DNA of 5,238 nucleotides, taken from positions 1 through 5,238 of the forward strand of contig JAJTCR010000135.1 in the NCBI GenBank assembly GCA_021325695.1, read 5' to 3'. Under the pieces are notes generated by a model, which worked only from the letters and a program-made list of their open reading frames with translations, had not been told where the DNA came from and did no database searches. Positions 1-5,238 of this stretch are shown piece after piece; position 1 is the stretch's first letter; each line of letters begins with the position of its first letter. The position numbers were made by a program, and so were the translations under genes. Source of the DNA: Steroidobacteraceae bacterium (lineage in GTDB: Bacteria; Pseudomonadota; Gammaproteobacteria; Steroidobacterales; Steroidobacteraceae).

Positions 1-1
1 G

Positions 2-280
2 GCGCGGTACGTCGTCGCCGAAATCGAACGCATCCGGCCGGCCGCCAAAGGAGCGTTGACCGTCACCGGGCAGCATTCCTGGACCCGGGATCCGTTCAGC
101 GGCGGTGCCTGGGCCTATTTCCATCCCGGCACGGTCACGCGGTTCCTGCCGGCGATGTTCGCCCCGAGCGGTCGCGTGCATTTCTGCGGCGAGCAGACCT
201 CGGTCGCCTCGCGCGGCATGGAAGGCGCGCTCGAGACCGGCGAGCGTGCAGCGAGCGCAGTCGCGGCACAGCTTTCATAG
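2..280 (+). CDS. Flavin monoamine oxidase family protein, C-terminal fragment (5' end outside window)
   Basis: The reading frame is open from the left edge to TAG at 278-280 and gives the last 92 residues of a protein. The stretch HFCGEQTS followed by RGMEGALETGERAA matches the C-terminal FAD-binding segment of the flavin amine oxidase family (MAO-like), in which GE.TS and MEGA...SGERAA contact the flavin. Upstream, DPFSGGAWAYFHPG resembles the substrate-domain region of bacterial members. By family knowledge these enzymes oxidise amines to imines, releasing hydrogen peroxide. The substrate cannot be read from this fragment, and the N-terminal GxGxxG dinucleotide fold lies outside the window. 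A TTG at 56 is not the start, because the homologous frame continues upstream of it. The gene converges on the UrcA gene, with 68 bases between the two stops. No U-tract terminator is visible for this strand. Confidence 0.88.
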   Translation, partial: ARYVVAEIERIRPAAKGALTVTGQHSWTRDPFSGGAWAYFHPGTVTRFLPAMFAPSGRVHFCGEQTSVASRGMEGALETGERAASAVAAQLS

Positions 281-284
281 CCGC

Positions 285-318
285 AAAAAGAAAAGGCGAG
301 CGGCAGCAGCCGCCCGCC
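285..318 (-). terminator. Rho-independent terminator of the UrcA-family gene
   Basis: On the minus strand a 10-bp stem (arms 318-309 and 304-295, loop of four bases at 305-308) is followed at once by TTTTCTTTTT (294-285). All stem positions pair on this strand, with one G-U wobble. The same position would be an A-C mismatch in the plus-strand RNA, and no U-tract follows on that side, so the signal is directional. It begins about 30 bases after the TAA of the minus-strand gene, as expected for its terminator. Confidence 0.85.
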
Positions 319-348
319 CCGACGTTGCTCGAACCAGCCCGTCGCTGC

Positions 349-735
349 TTACTTCGGCTTCTTCGCGGCTTCGACCGCGGCCGCGACCTGCGGGGCTGCG
401 CCGTCGAGCGCTTCCTTGACGCATTTCTCTTCGGTCGAACCCTCGGCCGGGATCTGCACCTTCAGTTCCTTGCAGGTCGACACCGCCGTGTCCTTGATGC
501 GCTTCTCGAGCGTGGCGACGCCGGCCGGCGTCGTCAGGTCGAGGTCGGCGTAACTCACGCGCGAGCGGATGCTCATTTCCTTGATCGGCGCGCCGATCGG
601 CGACTTGCCGACGATGATTTCACGCACGGCCTCGACCGTGACCACTTCCATCGCCTGGCCATACGCGCTGGCGCCGGCCAGCGTGCAGGCCGCCGCGGCA
701 ATCATGAACATCGGAGCGAACTTGCTGTATGTCAT
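349..735 (-). CDS. UrcA family secreted protein
   Basis: This encodes 128 residues. Residues 1-24 form a signal peptide: one Lys in the n-region (MTYSK), then the hydrophobic core FMIAAAACTLAGASA, with likely cleavage after ASA (residue 24) or GQA (28). The mature protein is therefore expected in the periplasm. Residues about 58-120 match the UrcA family pattern: VSYADLDLTTPAGVATLEKRI, then two cysteines (C88 and C105) that probably form a disulfide, and a charged helix near the end. The family is named after a uranium-responsive Caulobacter crescentus gene, and its molecular function is not established. The frame stays open far upstream (to about 1416), but that extension has no homologous look. 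The ATG at 735 is chosen because it gives the signal peptide and has GGAG nine bases upstream. The gene is monocistronic, with its own terminator, and is divergent from the cytochrome gene. Confidence 0.88.
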   Translation of the reverse strand: MTYSKFAPMFMIAAAACTLAGASAYGQAMEVVTVEAVREIIVGKSPIGAPIKEMSIRSRVSYADLDLTTPAGVATLEKRIKDTAVSTCKELKVQIPAEGSTEEKCVKEALDGAAPQVAAAVEAAKKPK

Positions 736-744
736 CGCGGAGAT

Positions 745-748
745 CTCC
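745..748 (-). promoter_or_regulatory. Shine-Dalgarno site of the UrcA-family gene
   Basis: On the minus strand, GGAG at 748-745 lies nine bases before the ATG at 735-733. It decides the start of this gene, because the open frame continues some 680 bases further upstream with no stop. Confidence 0.7.
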
Positions 749-811
749 AGTGTGTTGCCAAGTGTTTGAGTCCGAGGGCCCCGACGTGGCAGCAAAAGTA
801 ACGCGGTGTCG

Positions 812-844
812 TCCGGACGTCGCTGCAGAGAATAGACGTCCGGA
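812..844. repeat. Perfect 10-bp inverted repeat upstream of the UrcA-family gene
   Basis: Arm tccggacgtc (812-821) and arm gacgtccgga (835-844) are exact reverse complements separated by 13 bases. The repeat lies 77-109 bases upstream of the UrcA start. The arms start 23 bases apart, roughly two helical turns, as for a dimeric regulator. On the minus strand the spacer contains TATTCT, a possible but weak -10 hexamer. It could be an operator or, if transcribed, a 5' leader hairpin. The pairing is seen directly and the role is inferred. Confidence 0.55.
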
Positions 845-1097
845 TTCAGTCCGGGCATTGCGGTCGTTACGGACGCGGAAACCCCTGACGTGACGTGCCG
901 CAAATCGTCGTGGATCTCTCGCGTTCCCGACACGAGTCCCTTTCGAGCGGAAACGAACGACGCGGTCAATTGCATCGTGCCACCGGTAAGGCACACTGAA
1001 CTGATCGCAGTGCAGCAAACTCCGGGTACGTAGTAGAGCGGATTGTCGCGAGCACCCGGACGCAAGATGGTCGCCGGAGGACGACCATCATCGACGC

Positions 1098-1102
1098 GGA
1101 GG
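1098..1102 (+). promoter_or_regulatory. Shine-Dalgarno site of the cytochrome lipoprotein gene
   Basis: GGAGG at 1098-1102 ends five bases before the ATG at 1108. It is the strongest ribosome-binding site in the window, and no in-frame start codon precedes it in the nearby upstream sequence. This supports the short signal peptide predicted for the product. Confidence 0.75.
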
Positions 1103-1107
1103 CTTCC

Positions 1108-1494
1108 ATGCACGGTATCCACCTGCTTCCGGCCAGCGTCCCGCTGTGCGTCGCGCTGTTTGCCACCGGCTGCCAGCCGTCGACGCGCGAAGTGAGTTAC
1201 TCGACCGACGTCGCCCCGATCCTCGAGAAGCACTGCAAGGCGTGCCACATGCCCGGCCAGGCCGGCTACGTCGTGAGCGGATTCGAGTTGCAGAACTACG
1301 AGACGCTGATGAAGGGCACGCAGTACGGGCCCGTCGTGCTGCCGGGCGATCCGCTCACGAGCGTCCTGGTGATGTTGATCGAAGGCCGTGCGGACCCGTC
1401 GCTCAAAATGCCGCACGGCGATGCCGAGCCGCTCGACCGCGCGGACATCGCGACGATCCGTCAGTGGGTCGAACAGGGCGCGAAGAACAACTAA
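1108..1494 (+). CDS. Small c-type cytochrome lipoprotein (PSCyt1-like domain)
   Basis: This encodes 128 residues. Residues 1-21 are hydrophobic and end in a lipobox-like FATGC, so C22 is the probable lipidated residue and the mature protein would be anchored to the envelope on the periplasmic side. CKACH (43-47) is a single CxxCH haem c site. KMP places M101 as the likely distal haem ligand. The pattern DVAPILEKHCKACH, SGFELQNYETLMKG, GDPLTSVLVMLI, KMPHGD and ATIRQWVEQGA follows the planctomycete-type cytochrome c domain (PSCyt1), which also occurs in Proteobacteria, often as part of larger proteins. Here it stands alone. An electron-transfer role is inferred, and no redox partner is encoded nearby. 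Oddly, the n-region has only histidines and no Lys or Arg, and the lipobox has Ala rather than Leu at -3, so lipidation is probable but not certain. The next gene starts 105 bases downstream. Confidence 0.88.
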   Translation: MHGIHLLPASVPLCVALFATGCQPSTREVSYSTDVAPILEKHCKACHMPGQAGYVVSGFELQNYETLMKGTQYGPVVLPGDPLTSVLVMLIEGRADPSLKMPHGDAEPLDRADIATIRQWVEQGAKNN

Positions 1495-1599
1495 CGATCG
1501 CAGGCCGGCGAAACCGAGGGTGCCGGGTCCGGGCAGCGCGCGTTCGCGCGTCTCGATACGTTACCCTAGCTGCCCCGCACGCTACGGTCCGACTGCCAC

Positions 1600-2334
1600 A
1601 TGATCGAGCTTTTCACGGCCGCAACGCCCAATGGCTACAAGGTTTCCATCGCGCTCGAGGAACTCGGGGTGCCATACACGTTGCGCGTGCTCGACTTCAC
1701 GAAGGGCGAGCAGAAACAGGAGTGGTACCGCGCGATCAATCCGAACGGCCGGATTCCAGCCATCATCGACCGCGCCGAGGACGACTTCGTCGTGTTCGAA
1801 TCGGGCGCGATCCTCGTCTACCTCGCGGAGAAGACCGGCCGGCTGCTGCCGCGCGACGCCAAGGGCCGATCGCTCGTCCTGCAGTGGCTCTTGTTCCAGA
1901 TGGCAGGCATCGGTCCGATGATGGGCCAGGCCAACGTGTTCTACCGCTACCTGCCGGAGAAGATCCCGCTCGCGATCGATCGCTACCACGGCGAGGTCAA
2001 GCGCCTGTTCCGCGTGCTCGATGGCCGGCTCGCGGATCGCGAGTACCTCGCAGGTGATTACTCGATCGCCGACATCGCCAACTGGTCGTGGGTCCGGACC
2101 TGGAAATGGTCGGGCGTCCCCATCGACGACCTGCCCTACCTCACGCGCTGGGTCGAGCAGATTCGCGCGCGCCCGGCGGTGCAGGCGGGGCTGCAGCAGC
2201 CGCCGTCGCGACCCAGCCTGACCGAGGACGACGCACAGGCGCAGAAATTCATCGAGGAAGCACGCAAGATGGTCGTCACGGGCATCGATCGCTCGGCCGA
2301 CCAGCTCGGACCGCTCACGCCATCAGGGACCTGA
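1600..2334 (+). CDS. yfcG: YfcG-like glutathione transferase / disulfide-bond oxidoreductase
   Basis: This encodes 244 residues of a cytosolic glutathione S-transferase fold. The thioredoxin-like domain (about 1-80) carries TPNG at 9-12. T9 and N11 correspond to the glutathione-contacting residues of E. coli YfcG, which has GSH-dependent disulfide reductase activity. IPA at 52-54 supplies the cis-proline (P53) and FESGAI at 66-71 supplies the E-S pair that binds the gamma-glutamyl group. The helical domain includes LQWLLFQMAGIGPMMGQ (94-110), typical of YfcG/YghU/Ure2p-like proteins, and YSIADIA (154-160) with the N-capping box. YfcG itself is about 215 residues. This protein has an extra charged tail of about 30 residues after residue 205. 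No good Shine-Dalgarno precedes the ATG at 1600, but the start fits family N-termini exactly. It is the first gene of a tight three-gene unit. The disulfide reductase role is inferred from the family. Confidence 0.92.
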   Translation: MIELFTAATPNGYKVSIALEELGVPYTLRVLDFTKGEQKQEWYRAINPNGRIPAIIDRAEDDFVVFESGAILVYLAEKTGRLLPRDAKGRSLVLQWLLFQMAGIGPMMGQANVFYRYLPEKIPLAIDRYHGEVKRLFRVLDGRLADREYLAGDYSIADIANWSWVRTWKWSGVPIDDLPYLTRWVEQIRARPAVQAGLQQPPSRPSLTEDDAQAQKFIEEARKMVVTGIDRSADQLGPLTPSGT

Positions 2335-2339
2335 CGACC

Positions 2340-2960
2340 ATGAGACTGCACACATCGCCCCGCGCACCGAACCCCCGGCGTGTCGACATGTTCCTCGCCG
2401 AGAAGGGCATCGACGGCATCGAGCGGCAGCTGTACGACCTCAACCGCGGCGACCTGCGCAGCGCCGAGTTCCGCCAGCTGAACCCGATGGGCCGCGTGCC
2501 CGTGCTCGAGCTCGAGGATGGACGCCGTCTCGCCGAGTCGCGTGCGATCTGCAGTTACCTCGAGCACCTCCACCCCGAGCCCAACCTGATGGGTCGGGGT
2601 GCCGAGGAGCGCGCATTCATCGAAAGCGTCGACCGGCAGGTCGAACTCTTCCTGCTCGGGTCGATCGCCAACGCCGTGCGGCACACGCACCCGGGGCTCG
2701 CGCCGCTCGAGCAGCCGCAGTTTCCGGATTTCGGCACCGCGCAGGGCCACAAGATGCTCGAGTACGCGGCAGTGTTCGACCGCCTGCTCGCCTCGCGACC
2801 GTGGTTCGCGGGCGACCGCTTCACGATCGCCGACATCACGGCGTTCTGCGGCATCGAGTTCGGCAAGCTGATCAAGTTCCGCCCGGGCGACGCGGGACTC
2901 GCGCACCTCGCGGACTGGCGCGAGCGCGTGGCGGCCCGGCCCAGCGCGAAACTGGCGTGA
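2340..2960 (+). CDS. Glutathione S-transferase, GTT2-like
   Basis: This encodes 206 residues. The N-terminal thioredoxin-like domain opens with MRLHTSPRAPNPRRVDMFLAE, the TSP..PNPRRV pattern of the GTT2-like group, where a Ser/Thr near residue 6 is usually placed beside the glutathione thiol. VPVLEL (53-58) gives the cis-proline P54, and ESRAIC (66-71) gives the E-S pair for gamma-glutamyl binding. The alpha-helical domain holds FTIADIT (161-167) with the conserved aspartate D165. The substrate is unknown. Likely roles are conjugation of electrophiles or thiol repair, both inferred. The frame is open upstream of the ATG, but the start at 2340 matches the family, has AGGGA about ten bases upstream, and lies five bases after the TGA of the YfcG-like gene, which suggests translational coupling. 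Its own stop overlaps the GTG of the next gene. It is diverged from the preceding GST, so a recent tandem duplication is unlikely. Confidence 0.92.
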   Translation: MRLHTSPRAPNPRRVDMFLAEKGIDGIERQLYDLNRGDLRSAEFRQLNPMGRVPVLELEDGRRLAESRAICSYLEHLHPEPNLMGRGAEERAFIESVDRQVELFLLGSIANAVRHTHPGLAPLEQPQFPDFGTAQGHKMLEYAAVFDRLLASRPWFAGDRFTIADITAFCGIEFGKLIKFRPGDAGLAHLADWRERVAARPSAKLA

Positions 2961-4009
2961 CGTCGGTGTGGGCGCAACGCGGTCCGTCATCTTCCGTGGC
3001 GAAGAATCGGCTTTCTGTACTGCTCGAGTCGGGCAAGCCGCTGCTGGCCGACGGCGCGACCGGCACCAGCCTGTTCGCGATGGGGCTCACCTCGGGCGAT
3101 GCGCCCGAACTCTGGAACCTGGAGCATCCGGAGCGCGTGCGCGAACTGCACCGGGGTTTCGTCGAAGCCGGTGCCGACATCATCCTGACCAACACCTTCG
3201 GCGGCAACGCGCGCCGGTTGATGCTGCACGGCATGGAGCGACGCGCGCGCGAACTGAACCGGATCGCGGCGCAGCTGGCCCGGTCGGTTGCGGACGATGC
3301 CGGGCGTCCGGTCGTCGTGGCGGGCTCGGTCGGGCCCACGGGCGAACTCTTCGAACCGCTCGGCATGCTGACCGAAGCAATCGCCATCGAGGTGTTCGTC
3401 GAACAGATCGCCGGACTCCAGGACGGTGGCGCCGATGTCGCGTGGATCGAGACGATGTCGTCGCTGGAGGAAATCCGCGCCGCCGCGGTCGCGGCCGCGC
3501 GGGTGGGATTGCCCTTTACCTTCACGGCGAGCTTCGACACCGCAGGACGCACGATGATGGGGGTGACGCCCGCGGCGCTCGTGGAGTTCGCGCAATCGCT
3601 CGACCCACGGCCGATCGCGTTCGGCGCGAACTGCGGTGTCGGCGCATCAGACCTGGTCATGAGCGTGCTCGGGATGACGGCGCGCGAGGCCGGCATCCCG
3701 GTCATTGCCAAGGCGAACGCGGGGATTCCGCGTTTCGTCGGCGCGCAGATCCAGTACTCGGGGACGCCCGACCTGATGTCGGAGTACGCCCATCTCGCCG
3801 TCGATGCGGGCGCGCGGATCATCGGCGGCTGCTGCGGCACCCACTTCGAGCATCTTGCCGCGATGCGCGCCGCGCTCGAGACCCATCGCCGCGGCGCGCG
3901 ACCGGACGAAGCCCGGGTGGTGGAGACGCTCGGGCCGCTGCAGGCGCCGGGCGCCCCGCGCGGTCACCAGGCGGCCGGCGGCGCGGGTCGCCGCTCCCGC
4001 CGCAGCTGA
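2957..4009 (+). CDS. bmt: Betaine-type homocysteine S-methyltransferase
   Basis: This cytosolic TIM-barrel enzyme transfers a methyl group to homocysteine to make methionine. DGATGTSLFAMGLTSGDAPELWN (from residue 32) and TNTFGG (79-83) form the N-terminal part of the barrel. The zinc ligands are C226 in GANCG and C292/C293 in GGCCGT, where the three cysteines hold the Zn that activates homocysteine. The close likeness to alphaproteobacterial Bmt proteins (SGDAPELWN, SFDTAGRTMMGVT, AKANAGIP) suggests a betaine or related methyl donor. The donor is inferred. With GTG at 2957 the product has 350 residues and overlaps the GST stop by four bases (GTGA). GTG at 2996 would give 337 residues and fits family N-termini better, and neither start has a clear Shine-Dalgarno. 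The last 35 residues or so are an Arg/Gly/Ala-rich tail beyond the usual end. Confidence 0.9.
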   Translation: MTSVWAQRGPSSSVAKNRLSVLLESGKPLLADGATGTSLFAMGLTSGDAPELWNLEHPERVRELHRGFVEAGADIILTNTFGGNARRLMLHGMERRARELNRIAAQLARSVADDAGRPVVVAGSVGPTGELFEPLGMLTEAIAIEVFVEQIAGLQDGGADVAWIETMSSLEEIRAAAVAAARVGLPFTFTASFDTAGRTMMGVTPAALVEFAQSLDPRPIAFGANCGVGASDLVMSVLGMTAREAGIPVIAKANAGIPRFVGAQIQYSGTPDLMSEYAHLAVDAGARIIGGCCGTHFEHLAAMRAALETHRRGARPDEARVVETLGPLQAPGAPRGHQAAGGAGRRSRRS

Positions 4010-4032
4010 CGGGACACATCGCGCAGACCTGA

Positions 4033-4064
4033 TCTTCGCGCCGGGCGACGCGTCGACGCGAAGA
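4033..4064. terminator. Possible bidirectional hairpin between convergent genes
   Basis: The 86-base gap between the stops of the methyltransferase (+) and the glycosyltransferase (-) contains an 8-bp perfect inverted repeat: tcttcgcg at 4033-4040 and cgcgaaga at 4057-4064. Within its 16-base loop is a second palindrome, cgacgcgtcg (4046-4055). The location suits a shared terminator, but no U-tract follows on either strand, so intrinsic termination is doubtful. Confidence 0.35.
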
Positions 4065-4095
4065 CAGGCGCTGTGCCAATCCTGCGTCGAAACGC

Positions 4096-5178
4096 CTACA
4101 GGGGACGATGCTGGGCGACCTGTGCCGCCGGGCGCGGGCCGGATGCCTCATGAACCAGCACGTATTCGATGGGTTCAGTGGGACTGCGTGGCCGCGCAAA
4201 CAATCCTCGAACCATTGCGAGGGACGTGATCTGCGAGACGAGCTGGCCGAACCAGGCGTCGGCGAGGCTGCCTGTTCGCCGGGCTCGCACGAGCACGAGG
4301 CCGAGCACGGCTGCCACGTTCCCGACGAGCGGCAGCGGGCTGATCGGCGCGACCGCGAGCCCCAGGAGCAGGCCGGCCCACACGAGCAGCCCGACGAACA
4401 GGTGCTGCTGTGTCTGCAACGCGCGATAGAAATACGGCCGACCGATCGACGCGCGGATCAATTCGCCGGTCCCGTCGAGATAGCGGCTCTTCCAGCGTCG
4501 AACCAGCAAGGGCCAGTTGCCCTCGGCATGCCCGTGGTGCAGGACGCCAAGCGTGGCGACCCGGCGCAGCGTCCAGCCGGCGGCGCAAAGACGCAGCCCG
4601 AGTTCCATTTCCTCGAACGCGTGCAGGTTGCGATTCGAGAAGTAACCCACGGCGCGCAGCGCCTCCGCGCGATACAGCCCGCCCATGTCGAGCCACTCGC
4701 ACACCCGCACCCTGCGCTCGTGCACGCGTCGCCTGCGGCCCCGGAACTGGTAACTGGCCTCGCTCTCCTCTTCGACCAGGCCCGCGATCCCGCCGATGCG
4801 TGAATCCGCGTCCATCGCGGCGAGCGCTTCGGGCAGGAACGCCGGGTCGAGTTCCATGTCGCCGTCGAGGATGTAGACGAATTCGCCGCGGGCCTTCTGA
4901 TAGCCGAGCTGCGGCCCGATGCCGCAGCGACGCTCGGCCAGGTGCTTGAGCTGAAGCACGGTCACCGGATACTCGCGCGCGATCTCGACCGTGCGGTCGG
5001 TGGAGCCACTGTCTGCGAGGATCACCTCGCCGCTCACTCGCATCACGGCCTGGATCGCGGATTCGATCGAGGCGCGGATGTGATGCTCCTCGTTCAATGC
5101 CTTGATCACGACCGACACACGCAGCGGCCGCGTCAGCGGGACGACTGCACCTTCGCGCAGTGGGATGGCCGCGCTCAT
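4096..5178 (-). CDS. Membrane-associated family 2 glycosyltransferase
   Basis: This encodes 360 residues. A GT-A domain (about 19-215) has VSVVIKALNEE (21-31), ADSGSTDRT (55-63), a DxD metal and nucleotide-sugar site at D105-G106-D107 (ILDGDMELD), and AFEEMELGLRL (187-197) carrying the acidic residues expected for the catalytic base. RRW at 227-229 recalls the R-W end of the QxxRW motif of processive GT2 enzymes, but the glutamine is missing. The C-terminal part has two hydrophobic segments, about 259-279 and 283-298, then a soluble tail, so the protein is probably anchored in the inner membrane with the catalytic domain in the cytoplasm. The likely job is to add a sugar to a lipid-linked or envelope polysaccharide, with donor and acceptor unknown. 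The ATG at 5178 overlaps the stop of an upstream gene (TGATG). No clear Shine-Dalgarno is seen, so coupling is likely. It is the last gene of its operon in this window. Confidence 0.9.
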   Translation of the reverse strand: MSAAIPLREGAVVPLTRPLRVSVVIKALNEEHHIRASIESAIQAVMRVSGEVILADSGSTDRTVEIAREYPVTVLQLKHLAERRCGIGPQLGYQKARGEFVYILDGDMELDPAFLPEALAAMDADSRIGGIAGLVEEESEASYQFRGRRRRVHERRVRVCEWLDMGGLYRAEALRAVGYFSNRNLHAFEEMELGLRLCAAGWTLRRVATLGVLHHGHAEGNWPLLVRRWKSRYLDGTGELIRASIGRPYFYRALQTQQHLFVGLLVWAGLLLGLAVAPISPLPLVGNVAAVLGLVLVRARRTGSLADAWFGQLVSQITSLAMVRGLFARPRSPTEPIEYVLVHEASGPRPAAQVAQHRPL

Positions 5179-5238
5179 CAGTACACGTCGTGCTGCCGAT
5201 GACGCAGCGCGTTCGTCGGCTTGAAGAGGATCTGTTGC
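5178..5238 (-). CDS. 3' end of an unidentified upstream gene (5' end outside window)
   Basis: On the minus strand the last 19 codons before a TGA at 5180-5178 read QQILFKPTNALRHRQHDVY. The stop overlaps the glycosyltransferase ATG as TGATG. Sixteen of the 19 codons end in G or C. The frame that would extend the glycosyltransferase upstream ends in G or C in only about a third of its codons and has no start codon. This contrast supports a real separate gene that is translationally coupled to the glycosyltransferase. It is too short for me to assign a family. A role in the same polysaccharide pathway is inferred from position only. Confidence 0.6.
   Translation of the reverse strand, partial: QQILFKPTNALRHRQHDVY

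Larger units (their letters stand above)
736..1107. other. Divergent intergenic region, 372 bases
   Basis: This region separates the divergent starts of the UrcA-family gene (- strand, 735) and the cytochrome gene (+ strand, 1108). It must hold at least one promoter for each. I could not find a convincing -35/-10 pair on either strand. The best single hexamer is TATTCT on the minus strand, inside the inverted repeat at 812-844, with no matching -35 box. Open frames crossing the region on both strands look like shadows caused by high GC. A short gtgcc...ggcac inverted repeat around 977-995 is too small to interpret. Confidence 0.6.

Noticed and set aside
1043..1071. TTGTCG as a -35 box for the cytochrome gene
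   Set aside because: No acceptable -10 hexamer lies 16-18 bases downstream, so the match is probably chance.
736..1416. Upstream extension of the UrcA minus-strand frame, which stays open to about 1416
   Set aside because: It would place the signal peptide in the middle of the protein and would overlap the cytochrome gene on the opposite strand. The extension looks like GC-driven shadow sequence, and the ATG at 735 has a good ribosome-binding site.
1536..1556. Short gcgcg/cgcgc hairpin between the cytochrome and first GST genes as a terminator
   Set aside because: The stem is only about five pairs and no U-tract follows, so it cannot be called an intrinsic terminator.
1146..2057. 303-residue plus-strand frame overlapping the cytochrome and the first GST
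   Set aside because: It is very rich in Arg, crosses two well-supported genes in another frame and shows no domain.
1600..2960. The two GST genes as a recent tandem duplication
   Set aside because: Their N-terminal glutathione sites (TPNG versus TSP..PNPRRV) and helical domains belong to different GST groups, so they are distant paralogs brought together.
2136..2990. 284-residue open frame on the minus strand opposite the second GST
   Set aside because: The plus-strand frame has clear GST motifs. The antisense frame is rich in Arg, Ala and Glu with no recognisable domain, which is typical of antisense frames in GC-rich genes.
2872..3840. 322-residue open frame on the minus strand opposite the methyltransferase
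   Set aside because: It is dominated by Ser, Arg, Ala and Pro with no motif, and the plus strand encodes an intact conserved enzyme.

Overview
The window is GC-rich bacterial chromosome with strongly G/C-biased third codon positions. The gene families point to a Proteobacterium: a UrcA-family periplasmic protein, a short PSCyt1-type haem lipoprotein, a YfcG-like and a GTT2-like glutathione transferase, and a Bmt-type homocysteine methyltransferase. Glutathione-dependent enzymes and UrcA proteins are typical of Alpha- and Gammaproteobacteria. A gammaproteobacterium of the Steroidobacter/Xanthomonadales kind is my best guess, but it is inference and not proven by the sequence. I see no tRNA, rRNA, CRISPR array, insertion sequence or phage gene.

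Layout. (1) Positions 2-280, + strand: the C-terminal end of a flavin amine oxidase that enters from the left edge. (2) Positions 349-735, - strand: a 128-residue secreted UrcA-family protein, followed on its own strand by a clear Rho-independent terminator (285-318). (3) Positions 736-1107: a 372-base divergent intergenic region with a 10-bp perfect inverted repeat (812-844). (4) Positions 1108-1494, + strand: a small c-type cytochrome with a lipobox-like signal peptide and one CxxCH. (5) Positions 1600-4009, + strand: a compact three-gene unit of YfcG-like GST, GTT2-like GST and homocysteine S-methyltransferase. The gaps are 5 bases and then a 4-base GTGA overlap. (6) Positions 4096-5238, - strand: a membrane-associated family 2 glycosyltransferase, preceded in the same direction by the last 19 codons of another gene with a TGATG stop/start overlap. 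This is the 3' end of a probable envelope-polysaccharide operon that continues past the right edge.

The genes form at least three unrelated groups. The central group is a thiol/sulfur unit: two glutathione-dependent enzymes linked to an enzyme that makes methionine from homocysteine. The left group is made of exported proteins, one UrcA and one haem lipoprotein, transcribed divergently. The right group is envelope glycan synthesis. I found no strong evidence for an undescribed multi-gene system. The most unusual items are the coupled GST-GST-Bmt unit, the stand-alone one-haem lipoprotein with no basic residue in its signal peptide, and the inverted repeat upstream of the UrcA gene.
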